Shown: positions 12,501 to 24,500 of the stretch, piece after piece | Layout: every line of letters begins with the position of its first letter | Position numbering within the stretch: position 1 is the first letter of the stretch | Origin: Ampelocalamus luodianensis | Taxonomy: Eukaryota > Streptophyta > Magnoliopsida > Poales > Poaceae | Direction of reading: 5' to 3' | NCBI GenBank assembly: GCA_036346255.1 | Contig: JAYEVH010000315.1 | Coordinates: forward strand, 27,624 to 91,623 | DNA length: 64,000 nt | Notes under the pieces: model-generated | What the model was told of the DNA's origin: nothing | The model's input: the letters and a program-made list of their open reading frames with translations, nothing else | The model's database searches: none | Position numbers and translations under genes: made by a program

Positions 12501-15500
12501 CATCTCTTTCTGTCTCTGGTCGAGGACATCTCGGCAACTCATCTTTTCATGTTCCTTACATTGCTTATGTTCCTCGCCTTACCATGACTTCTTTCACGGG
12601 CGACATCGACCTTGGTTGTCGGGTCATTCTTGACTCGACTCTTGTTGTGTTTAGGACCGTCACACGGGAACTCTGGTTGGTTCTGGCCCTCGGCGCCTTG
12701 ACTCACAGCGTCTCTGGGAGCTTGGCTGCTTCACCTTCCTTCCATTGCTTGCCGTCGCGCCAGTCTCTCCGCCGCCACTTCGCCTACGGCTCTTTCCAAA
12801 GCGGTGGCATCACCGTCTTGGTCATCTGTGTGGATCTCGTCTGTCGTCTTTAGTTCGTCGTGGTCTTAAGTGCATCTCGGAGGCGTATCTTTAGATTGTC
12901 AGGGCTGTAAGTTAGGTAAACAAATTCAGCTTCCTTACCCTCACAGTGAGTCAGTGTCTCAGCGTCCTTTTGATCTTGTTCATTCTAATGTTTGGGGTTC
13001 GGCTCCCTTCGTTTCGAAAGGGGGTCATCGATATTATATCATATTTATAGATGATTTTTCTCGCTACACTTGGATCTATTTCATGTCTTCTCGTAGTGAG
13101 GTCTTGTCTATCTATAAACAATTTGCCACTATGGTCCACACACAGTTCTCCACCCCTATTCGTGTCTTTCGTGCTGACTCCGCTGGCGAGTACCTCTCTC
13201 GTTACCTGCGCAGCTTCCTTGCTGAGCATGGTACTCTCGCTCAGTTCTCTTGTCCTGGTGCTCATGCTCAGAATGGTGTCGCTGAGCGCAAACATCGTTA
13301 CCTCCTTGAGACGGCTCGTGCACTGATGATTGCCGCCTCTATTCCACCTCACTTTTGGGCCGAGGCTGTTTCCACTGCCACCTATCTCGTCAACCTCCGA
13401 CCTCTTACGCTCTTGAGTGCGATCCTGCCGGCGTCTCGTGGTCTTCCTCCTGACTACTCTGGCCTTCGTCTGTTTGGCTACGTTTGCTACGTTCTCCTCG
13501 CCCCTCGAGAACGCACCAAATTGACTACTCAGTCTGTTGAGTGTGTCTTTCTGGGATACAGTGTCGAGCACAAGGGCTATCGGTCTTGGGATCTGTTGGT
13601 CGGCGGATGCGGGTTTCTCGGGATGTGACTTTCGGCGAGTCACGTCCTTCTACCCTTGCGTTCTCTCTTCTTGGCTTCCTCTGTGGAGTCTGTACTTTTG
13701 ACTTTTCGGATACACCTATATCATCTTGCCTCATCCACCCATTCCCCGAGGCACCCATTCCCCGAGTCTCCACATATTCCTCCTGTGGCCTCTCGCCGTT
13801 GTCGCGCCTCCTTTGCCTCCTGCGGCTCCTCACGCTCCTCCCGCTCGGTCCCTCCTTACCTCTCTTCTACACTCGTCAACCTCAGATGCGAGGATATTCC
13901 GGATAAGCCATCTTACGATGCTCTATCTTCTCTGTTGGGTCATCTTCTCCTCGCTTCGCTCTCCGTGATCTTGATCGATTCGGCCCCTGCCGTTTTGGTT
14001 TCTTTGGTGCGACTACTCATGAGCTTTGTCTCTCACGGGATCTTGTTACTCATCACGAGTGGCGACATGCCATGGCCGAGAGATTGCTGCCTCCGTATCT
14101 CGATACTTGGGATCTTGTTCCTTTTCCCTCTCTCTCGCCCCATCACATATAAGTGGGTCTATAAGATTAAAACTTCGCTCGATGGCTCTCTTGGCGCTAT
14201 AAGGCGCGTCTTGTTGCTCGTGGCTTCAGCAGGAGCATGGTCGTGACTCTGACGAGACTTTTGCTCCTGTGGCCCACATGACCACTTTGTCGCGCTCTTC
14301 TTTCGGTGGCGTCTGTTCGCCATTAGTGCATTTCTCGGCTTGATGTCAAGAATACCTTTCTTAATGGCGAGTTGCGTGAGGAGGTCTACATGCTTCCGCC
14401 ACCGGGTATTATGTTCCGAGGGCATGATGCATCGCCTTCGTCTCTCTCTATGGCCTTAAGCAAGCCCCTCGTGCTTGGTTTGGCGCTTCTCCTCTGTGAT
14501 TCTTCTGCTGGCTTTTCGGCTAGTGATCATGATCTGCGCTATTTGTCCACGCCGTCTCGTGGTGGACTCTTCTTCTTACGTATGTTGATGATATGATCAT
14601 TACAGGAGATGATTCGAGTACATTGCCTTTGTCAAGGCTCGTCTTAGTGGCGGTTCCTTATGTCGGATCTTAGTCCTCGCCGTTACTTCCTTGGGATTGA
14701 GGTTACAACCACTCCGGATGGTTTCTTTATGTCCCAAGAGAAGTATATTCGAGATCTTCTTGATCGCGCCTCTCTCAGCAACGTCTCGTTGAGACTCCTA
14801 TGGAGTTCAACGTTCACCTCAAACCCTCGATGGTGAGCCTCTTTACGATCCGACTCGCTATCGTCATCTTGTTGGGAGCCTTGTCTACCTTGTCATTACT
14901 CGTCGGATATCACTTATCCGATCCACATTACGAGTCGATTCGTCTGCTGCCCGCTCGGGTCCACTCTGACCACCTTCTTGAGTTCTGCGATACCTTCGTG
15001 GGACTATCTCTCGCCGTCTCTTCTTTCCACGCTCGGCTCGTTATAGCCGGGCTTATTCGGATGCTACTTGGGCGGCGATCCTCCGATGTTGGTCTATCTC
15101 TGCTTCTTGTGTTTTTCTTGGTGGTTCTCTCATTGCTTGGAAGACGAAGAAAGCGATTGCGATATCCCGTTCGAGTCACGGTGAGTTGTGCGCTATGGCT
15201 CTCTTGGCCAGCAGAGATTACTTGGCTACGGTGGTTACTTGAGGATTTTGGTGTTTCTGTCACTACACCGACTTCTCTCTTGTCAGACAGTATAGGTGCT
15301 ATCAGTATTGCTCGTGATCCTGTGAAGCATGAGCTCACCAAGCATATTGGTGTTGATGCTTCCTTCATGAGGTCTTGTGTGCATGATCAGGTGATTACTC
15401 TTCAGTATGTGCCTTCAGAGCTTTAGCTAGCGGATTTCTTTACAAAGGCCCACACTCGTGCACAACACGGCTTCTACCTCTCCAAACTCAGTGTTGTTGA

Positions 15501-18500
15501 TCCACCATGAGTTTGAGGGGGGGTTAGAGATATATGTCTATTGTATTATTCCCCATTGTTATGAGGGGTTATTTGCATATTCACCACCTGTACTCTGTGT
15601 ATATATACTAGCGCATTGGCTCCCTGAGAATACAAGTTGCTATTCCTAACATGTTAGAGATATATGTCTATTGTATTATTCCCCATTGTTATTAATCAAC
15701 CTCCCCGCACCCCTTTTCTTCTCCAACTCCAGCCACATCACCCCAATTTCCGCTGCCCTCTTCTTCCTTTCCGGTGAGCCCGACACGGATTCACCGCCAC
15801 CCTTGCGCCCTAGTCTCCCCCCCACCCACTCCATCCTTGTCGCCACCGTGCGCCATGGCCGTGTCGCCCACGGCTCACGCCACCACAAGCCACCCCAAGC
15901 TCCACCGCCACCACCATCGGACTCCCCTTGGCCCGCTGGTGCTCAAGCACCGGTCGTCTTGGCCGGAGCGTTGCCACGCTGATGCTCTGTTTCGGCCGTG
16001 TGCCATCGCCGCCGCTCGCCTTTCATCGAACCTCCTCCGACCGCGTGAATGCCCAAAAATGGGTTGCCCTCACCTCACTGATTCTCCCTATACTCTTCCT
16101 CGCCACCGCCAACCATCGCTGCTACCGCCGCCGGGTGGACAGAGGGAGGGGAAAGTAGAGAGAGGCGGTAGGGAGCTGGGCTCCCTTCGGCTAGAAAAGC
16201 CAAAACGGGCCAAGTGCCCGAATAGGCCGCCAAGGAGGCCCATCAGCCAAATTAGGCTAGCACTGTTCCCATCGTGAAAGCCCATTACTAATCAAAGACC
16301 ATTAACACCCGGCCCCAAACCTAATATTGTTCACAAATCCGACCCACCATGAGTAGGGTCGACCTGATACTATTCACTAAAGCCGATACTATTACACCCG
16401 AATCCATTAGCGAATAGTACCAGAACCATCATTGTTCACCCAAATCCATCACTATTCATTCTAGACCTGTTAAACATATATATGTCCGTTTTGACTATTT
16501 CAAGTCCGTGAATCCCATTTTCGATTCTGTTTAACCAAATCAAGTACCAAATAATCCCAACCACCCCACCACCATTCTTTTTGAATTTATTTATTTTATG
16601 TTGTTCCAAGCTCGCCTCCTGTTGAGTCCGGACTTATTTATTTTTCTTCTATGATAGAACTCGAATTTATTAATCAAGCTACAAAAGGAATTGACCAAGA
16701 CATAGGAAATGTAAATCCAATCAATGACTGTGGATGTGGAGGCAAGTTGCATCCATTTGATCATTTCAAACCTATATTTTATGTACTTTTATTATTACTT
16801 TCACTATCATATTTATGCCAATTACTTTAATATTGAAATAATACTTTTGAATGCCATGATGAGTAGATAAATCTCATCACCCCACATACACACCCAGCTA
16901 TTCTTTTGTAGGCCATATTCACCTTGACAATGTTAAGTTACATAAAATATTAAATGCTCGGCATTGTCACACAATGTGTTTATAAATTCTGAAAAAGAGT
17001 ATTAGCTATCTGCTGATGGTTTTGGTGGAGAGTTAAGGGTTGAGACCAAGAGAATGGACAACCCAATATACTTGACAAAAGTGAGTCAAAGGTGAGAGCA
17101 AGCAGGTGAACAGTCACGAGTTGATGTTGGTCTATTTCCTCACTAGAGACAGGTAAAGACAAGAACTTTGTGCCAAATAACAGACACAGAGCTCGCTCAA
17201 CCACGTGTTTAGTATATCCAACTTGGCTTGGCTTAGTACACTGCTCTTCCTATTGAATATCTATAGGATGTCAACTGCTTTTGTGGTATAGAGCAACCAC
17301 GGATTGGGGTGAGTCAAGAGTGGGCCGATCAACGGTATGAACCAATCAGCATCGGACCGCGTACTCCACCATTGGCCGGTAGTTTCCTAATGGGTGTATT
17401 GACCTTGAACCTACCGGATAGCGGCTAGAAAGGTTGAGCAGTGGAAATGCTTTGTTATCTCAACTCAGTTGCACGCTATCAGGTTGCGTGTATATTGCAT
17501 GACAGTATGAGTTTTAGGTATATTGTAGGTAAAGTTGGGCAACTTTGCAGAGTATAATTAATGGTATTCGGATACGCCGTGCTTAACAGACATAGAGCTC
17601 GCTCAACTACGTGTTTGGTACATCCAACTTGGCTTGGCTTAGTACACTGCTCTTCTGATTGAATATCTATAGGATGTCAACTACTTTTGTGGTATAGAGC
17701 AGCCGCAGATTGAGGTGAGTCAAGAGTAGGCCGATCAATGGTATGAACCAGTTAGCATCGGACCGCATACTCCACCATTGGCCGGTGGTTTCCTGATAGC
17801 TATATTGACCTTAAACCTACTGGGTAGCGGTTAGAAAGGTTGAGCAGTGGAAATGCTTTGTTATAAGGTTGAGCAGTGGAAATGCTTTGTTATCTCGACT
17901 CAGTCACACGTTATCAGGTTGCGTGTATATTACATGACATTATGAGTTTCAGGTATCTTGTGGGTAAAGTTGGGCAACTCTGCAGAGTATAATTAATAGT
18001 ATTCGAATACGCTATGTTTCCGGTTAATAAAATTGTGTTTATGGGTGACTCTAATATATGTAGCATAAGTAGAGATTTTGAGATGTTAAGATGGTATTTA
18101 CAATTATTAAGTAAATCCCCGATGTTATATTAGTATGATTTTACCTTTTTAAAGGCAAACTATTTAAACTCAAATGTTATATCCACATATACATGATAGG
18201 ATAAACCTTCAACAATTAATTGAGTTCATGACATGTAGTTAAATAGCTTTTCTCATGTGGCTTACGTTATATACTCAATTTTACTAAATTTTGATCAGAA
18301 GGTGTATCAAAAGATTGAAGGACACTGGAGTTCGTGTTAGGGTTATGACCGCACTCAAACTTTCCTATGGAGGCTATTTGGTTCTTCTGAATGTAAGTTA
18401 AAGCTTGGGCTTGAGATAACTATTTTGTTGCTGCAAAATAGCCGTTAGGCCATAATTCAATCAAATTAATGCTTTTTAAATATTCGTAAGTAGGTTCAGT

Positions 18501-21500
18501 GTCATTCCGGTTTGCAATCGAAATCCTGGGCAATTGCGCAAGCTTAGAGTTGTTCATTGAAGCTTCAATTATCGTGAACATTGACAATGGAGAACATGTT
18601 CTCCGAGAATAGTGTATATCAATCATGCAGTTAAAATCGTACCATGTCATGCCGTAACTTATCACGTTCCTTGATGGTAGTTCTGGACTCTTCCCTCAGT
18701 TTTATGATCAAATTTTCAGCCTACAAAAAAGGACAATGCAACAGTGTAGCGATTCAGAAAGTGTCCACAGAATTGATCCGATAATCCCTCAATCAAACAT
18801 ATTGGTGTAACTTTTTTTCTTACCTCTTCTAGTTTTACTTCAAGATTATTAAGTTTTGACTTCAGATTCTGAACATCTTCAGTTACCTGGTACGAATAAT
18901 GAATAAAATTAGCCAGCGGACTGCAAAATAAACGCATGGGAGCTGTTGAAAGCTAATCAAGTGACTGTATTTATTATTTCTAGTCAATATAAAGATAAAA
19001 TGCAGTTTGGAGGGAAGAAGCAACCTGTAAGTTTTAAGCACATTTTATCTCACTTCATATTTACAATTTTACATAACAAATAAAACTCTGAGTTAATGAA
19101 ATAATAATGGGCTAAATGCCACAAATGGAAATTGTTTTTTAAAATAAGCTAAACAGAGGCAGCAGGACATGCAAAATACCTGGGAATTGGAAACTTACAT
19201 GCGATAGATGAAGATACTCTGCATTGATAACTCCATCACTTAAGATGGCAACTTCTTTTGGAGAAGAAGTATCTTTTAGTGGTGGAGGAGATTCTTTTAA
19301 GGCTACACTTGTTTCTGTTGAAGAAAAATGAGAGTCTACAGAAACAGTAGGAGTTTCTTTCAAATGGAGAGCAGATTCTGTTGAAGTAGCTGGAGCTTCT
19401 TTTGATGGGATTGGAAAATCTCTCAGAACAGTAGGAGTTTCTTTTTCAGGGAGGGCAATTTTACTTAGAATAGCTGGAGTTTCTCTTAGAGGGGGAAAGC
19501 TTGCTTTCAGGGGATGAGGAAGTTCATTCACCACATTAGGTACTTCATTCACAATATTCAATGTCTCTTTTGCCACAGGAACCTCAACAGCTGTCTTGGC
19601 ATTAGGAACACCATTGATGAGTTCATCAACTTCAGGTCGAGTTGCACTGACAAGGACAACTATCAGCTTATTCTCCTCAATATATCTTCCAGATTCTTTG
19701 GAGAACTACAAAGACAAATAAGGCAGATTCAAAATAAGGGTGAAAGATGAAAAGAAAATATCACACAAGCCAAACATAAATTGCTGCATACTTACAAAAG
19801 CAGGAACAATGCCTTCATCAGATGTACCAAAAGGAACAACTGTGGTCTGCACAAGAAACTTGTCTTTTATCTGCAAATCTGGTGGAGCAATCCTTTGTGC
19901 TTGCATAGTAACTAAATTTTGGTAAACAACAAAGTTAATGAAACATAAATTCAAAATGAAATACAATTTACGTTGAAAAAACTTAAACAAACTAACAGAA
20001 GAACAAGTAAAATGCATAAAGATATTTCCTGTTCCTTGAAAGCAAACTCATCACAGCCGTTGGATGAGTACAACAAGTGATACAGCAGGAGTCAGCTTAT
20101 CATATCATGAACGAATCACATAAGTGGACAACTGATTTTGCGCTGAAAAGCTATACATGCTAACTTTACAAAAAAAAAAATTGAATAATTATTACATAAA
20201 TTGATTTCACCAAAGGTTTGAAGTCCACTCATGTCAACTACAAAAAGGGAACACGTGACTCGCACAACACTTCGTTACAAACAATTCTGAATTTGGCAAA
20301 TCACCATTATCATCATCAGCCAGTAGAAAACTACACGCACCTGTAAAATCACATGTTGCCCTTGGAAGAATAACTCCTGTATTTGGTCGAACACAGTATC
20401 TTTTAGGAGAAGTTGTTTTAACCTGGCCAAAATGCTTGATCAGTAGTAAATATGAATTATTCTATTTTCATATATGTCATGAATCTTAGTTCATTGGGGA
20501 AAACACCGTAGAAAGGAGACTGACGGCGACAGTTAGAGGTAGAATTGTCCTTAGAGGTGGTGTCATGGGAGTGGGCCTAAGGGGGAGCCACGGGCATACA
20601 AAGAATGTTACAGACGTGGTACAGTACAGTGCCATGCATGTACTGTTCATCCACGATTAGTTTCTTATTAGATTGATTTGGTTAGTTTGGAAGTTTATCT
20701 TTAGTTAGTTTTTTCTATAATTTAGAGATTGTTTCTTAGGGGTTAAGTCAAGTCATCCTATAAAAAAGATGACATCGTATCTTCTTTATGCAAGCAAAGA
20801 TAAATAAACAAGTTCATAGTCCCTAAAGTCCAACTGTGGTCGTTTCCTTGACCGGCTATTCTAGATCTATTTCTCTCCCAATCGGTGCCCTCCTTCACTT
20901 AGCGCCGTTCTACTTCAAGTCGTTGCAGTCCGACCTTCTTCCGATGGATGTTTACCCCTTGTTATGTACTAGGTACATTACATCTAGTATCAGAGCCAAC
21001 CACCACAACCTTTGCTGCCGAGTTGTCGGCACCACCGTTGGTTCCACCGCTGCCATCCCCATGGGCAATGTCACGTGGGGCAACGTCTACACTAGGCGTC
21101 GGCGACAATCAAGCAATGACAATGTTTAGAATAGCAAGTCAGGTTTATTAGGTATTTTAATTCAGTTTAGGAAAGGTCCGATAAACAAGCAAGTTGAGTT
21201 AAGCAAGTTGAGTTGGTTTCGGATGAAGAGTTGTATCCGAGTATTGCAATAGATGAGTCTATATAAAGAGATACGATGTACTCCGAAAGTAACTGCAGTC
21301 TACTACCCAATTCTTCCTTGTCTTCTTCTAGTTCTCCTTCCCGCTGTCGTTATCTCTATTCACGATCCGGCTATTGCCACTACGCTTCGGAAGCAACGCC
21401 CGTGGCCTAAGCCTTCCGTGTTCCACTGATATTCGCCGCGATCCGGTGCGGGCGTGACAACTTGTATCGAGCTCATGGCGACGATCAACAAATGATGGAT

Positions 21501-24500
21501 GCGATTCACGAAGCGATCGCAACATTGACGGCCATCAGAATATCGCAATGCAATCGATGAAACAATAGCCGACAGCAGGATTCTCGCTTGAAGAACTTGG
21601 GGATCGATTGCTAGGCCGGAAAATCATGGCGATGGCTTGCTGCCGACTCCTGGTCGAGGATCAGGGGCATACGGCCATGACAATGGAGGTCTACCGGTGG
21701 CCGAAAGACCACCTCGCTTCCATCGGCTGGAATTCCCAAAGTACGAAGGAAAAGAAGACCCACTCGGTTGGTTGCAGAGATGCGAACAATTTTTTCGAGG
21801 GCAAAAGACTCCAGAAAACGAGAAGGTGTGGCTTGCATCGTACCATCTCATCGGCATCGCACAACAATGGTATTTCCAACTCGAGCGAGATGAAGGCGAA
21901 CCAAATTGGCGTAACTTCAAAGAATACATCAATTTGCGCTTCGGGCCATCGATCCGCCACAATCCTTTGGGTGAACTCAAAGAATTAACACAGGCCAGCA
22001 CTATCGAAGAATACCAAGAAAAGTTCTTAGCTATACTGTGTCGAATCGACAACTTGCAACCTCGCCAACAAGTGCAATTGCTCACACTGGTTCCATGAAC
22101 CCATCCGACCGATGTAGAACTACGTAATCCACTAGTCTCCGGATGGCCATGGCACTTGCGCGGCATATGAACGCGAAGCACAGTCACGCCGGTGACCACC
22201 GCATCCCACACGGCCGCCATTAACACCCGCGAAGCAAAGACTTATAACGCCCTAGTTCAATCCTCCCTCGCCGTTGTGCCGATTCCTAAGATAGGTGCTG
22301 GCTCTGAACCACTTCGTCGCAATATGCGCCGCCACTTTCTCACAGTAGGAGATGGAGCGTTGGCGTGCGGTGGTCTATGTTACAATTGCGAGAGAAATTC
22401 ACCCCGGCATCGTTGCAGCGGTTGTTCCTCCTCGCCTCTCGAGCAAATGACTCGGCAATGAAGATTTTCTGGACAAGGAGGATGGTCCGGAGGAACCGGG
22501 CATATCATTATATGCATTGACAGGCATCAAGCCACGCGCCAACAACACCATGCAGCTCCGGGTGGCGATCGGCACAACATCTCTCTTGGCGCTGTTGGAC
22601 TCAGAATCTACACATAACTTTATCACGCCGGCGGCCGCTCGTCGTGTAGGTGTATGTGTCCAACCATGTCCGGGGATGCGCGTCCTGGTGGCTAATGGGG
22701 ATCGAGTCCCTAGCATGGGGCTCTGCCCGGCTATGTCTTTGCACATTGATACTGAGAGGTTTCAAGTCGACTGCTATTCACTTCTATTAGATGGCTTTGA
22801 TCTTGTTTTGGGAATTCAGTGGCTACGGATGCTGGGCCCAATTTTGTGGGATTTTGATGCCTTGACAATATTGGAGGAACCTGATTGTTTCTTAGGGGTT
22901 AAGTCAAGTTATCCTATATTGGGCCCAGCATCCGTAGCCACTGAATTTTGTGGGATTTTGATGCCTTGACAATTTTGTGGGATTTTGATGCCTTGACACC
23001 TTCTCTTCACCAATATTCTCCTTCCTGCTTGCTGTTATCTCTATTCACGATCCAGCTATTGCCACTACGGCTTCCTAAGCAACGCCCGTGGTTTAAGCCT
23101 TCCGTGTTCCACGGATATTCACCGCGATCCGGTCCGGCGTGATGAGCAACACCACCAAAGCCGCCATGGCGCTACGGTTCATCTTGCTACAACCGTCCTT
23201 TGCGTCGGCGTCGCTGTTGGTTCCACCGTTGCCATCCCCACAAGCGATGCCACCGAAGCCAGCCTTGGCGCTGCCATGGCCTCCACCACAGCTTGAGGAC
23301 GAGCTGTTGCAAAGGGAGGATGAAGTTGTCATGGGTGTGGGCCTGGGGGAGCCACGACCATGCAAGGAATGTTATGGGCGCAGTACTGTAGCATGTGTAC
23401 TGTTCATCCATGATTAGTTTGCAATTAGATTGATTTGGTTAGTTTGGAAGCTTATCTTCAGTTAGTTGCTTCTATAATTTAGATATTGTTTCTTAAGGGT
23501 TAAGTCAAGTTATCCTATAAAATGGATGACATTGTATCTTCTTTAAGCAAGCAAAGATGAATAAACAAGTTCATAATCCCTAAAGTCCAGCTGTGATCAT
23601 TCCTTTGACCGGCTATTCTAGATCTATTCCTCTCCCAATCGGTGCCCTCCTTCACTTAGCGTCGTTCTACTTTAAGTCGTCGCCGTCCGACCTCCCTCTG
23701 ATAGATGTTTACCCCTTGTTATGTACTAGGTACATTACAGGAGAGGGCACATGGTAGAGAAGAAGGAATTGGACTAGGAAGAATAGATTGGAACGTTGGG
23801 GAAAGGTAGACTTGATTTAACTTATTTGTTGCTTGATCTCAATGTTCCAATCTATTCTCCCTAGTCCACTCCCTTTATATACGGGCAACACCTAACAATT
23901 CAATCTAAACATTCCATCTAAAGATAAGATCCTATTCTATCTCAAATTAAACTCTTAACTTGGTAGCAAAGTAATATGTTGCAGTTGGACCTAGTATTGT
24001 GGCTGCATGTATGCTGCCATGTACGTCATCTCACATGGGCCCTAATGGGTTGCCGGCCGGCCGTACGGCCATATGCACATGACAACTACTCCACCCTATC
24101 ACGATAGCTCGTCCTTGAGCTGAGGTTGTAGCCATGGTTGTAGCCCTTGCAAGCCCCATGTCAACGAGAAATCATGACACTAAACCGGTGACCTTGAGAC
24201 CATGGCCTTCACGCACAGGTGCAACAACATCAACATCATCTGCAGTTGCCATGGCAGGGGCGGTGGCAACCGCGGCAAGCACAACAACATTGTGGTAGGT
24301 TTCCACAACAACAAGGTTGTCGCGGCGGGCTTCAGTAGCAACATGGTTGCCACGAAAAACTTTGGCAAAGATCGCGACAGCCGTAATACCGCGAAGGTTT
24401 TGGTGCCGCCGCGCAGACACGCCAAGACGCGTGGCGAAGCCGCCACGCCACGACAAGTCAGAGCAGCGCCGCTGTAGCTTCCGGTAGTGCCGCAATCGCT

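Larger units (their letters stand above)
10555..15651 (+). mobile_element. complete-structure Ty1/copia element (short LTR) in VAP27 intron 7
   Basis: Two nearly identical 130-bp LTRs (10555-10684 and 15522-15651) flank gag, protease, integrase, RT and RNase H in copia order. A perfect initiator-tRNA-Met primer site, TGGTATCAGAGCC, follows the left LTR, and a purine tract (GAGTTTGAGGGGG) precedes the right one. Very short LTRs suggest an Ale-like lineage. Coding regions are broken by frameshifts and by two catalytic substitutions. It lies antisense to the host gene. No clean target duplication is seen because a 41-bp partial third LTR follows directly. Confidence 0.95.
21123..23142 (+). mobile_element. 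innermost gypsy-like fragment with gag and protease
   Basis: A putative LTR at 21123-21459 (TGTTTAGAATAGC to GGGCGTGACA) is followed by a primer-like TTGTATCGAGCTC. A second, truncated copy of the same LTR end lies at about 22997-23142 (CTCTATTCACGATCC and CGCCCGTGG are shared). Gag and protease lie between; RT, RNase H and integrase are missing. The 3' interior is rearranged, with a 29-bp inverted repeat and a triple 27-bp direct repeat. Confidence 0.75.
20561..23739 (+). mobile_element. gypsy-like LTR element nested in the 20475-25867 element
   Basis: LTRs at 20561-20982 and 23327-23739 both start TGTCATGGG and end GGTACATTACA, and align throughout. A tRNA-Met primer-like site (AGTATCAGAGCC) follows the left LTR at once, giving plus orientation. 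The interior contains another LTR element (21123-23142) and almost nothing of its own beyond short 5' and 3' leader pieces. No clear target duplication was found. Confidence 0.82.

Noticed and set aside
15676..16285. Overlapping proline/arginine-rich ORFs on both strands
   Set aside because: GC-rich composition opens all frames; no domain, no start context and no homology to a recognised family.
18420..18665. 81-codon minus-strand ORF
   Set aside because: Out of frame with VAP27 exon 7 and mostly intronic; splicing at 18643 removes it.
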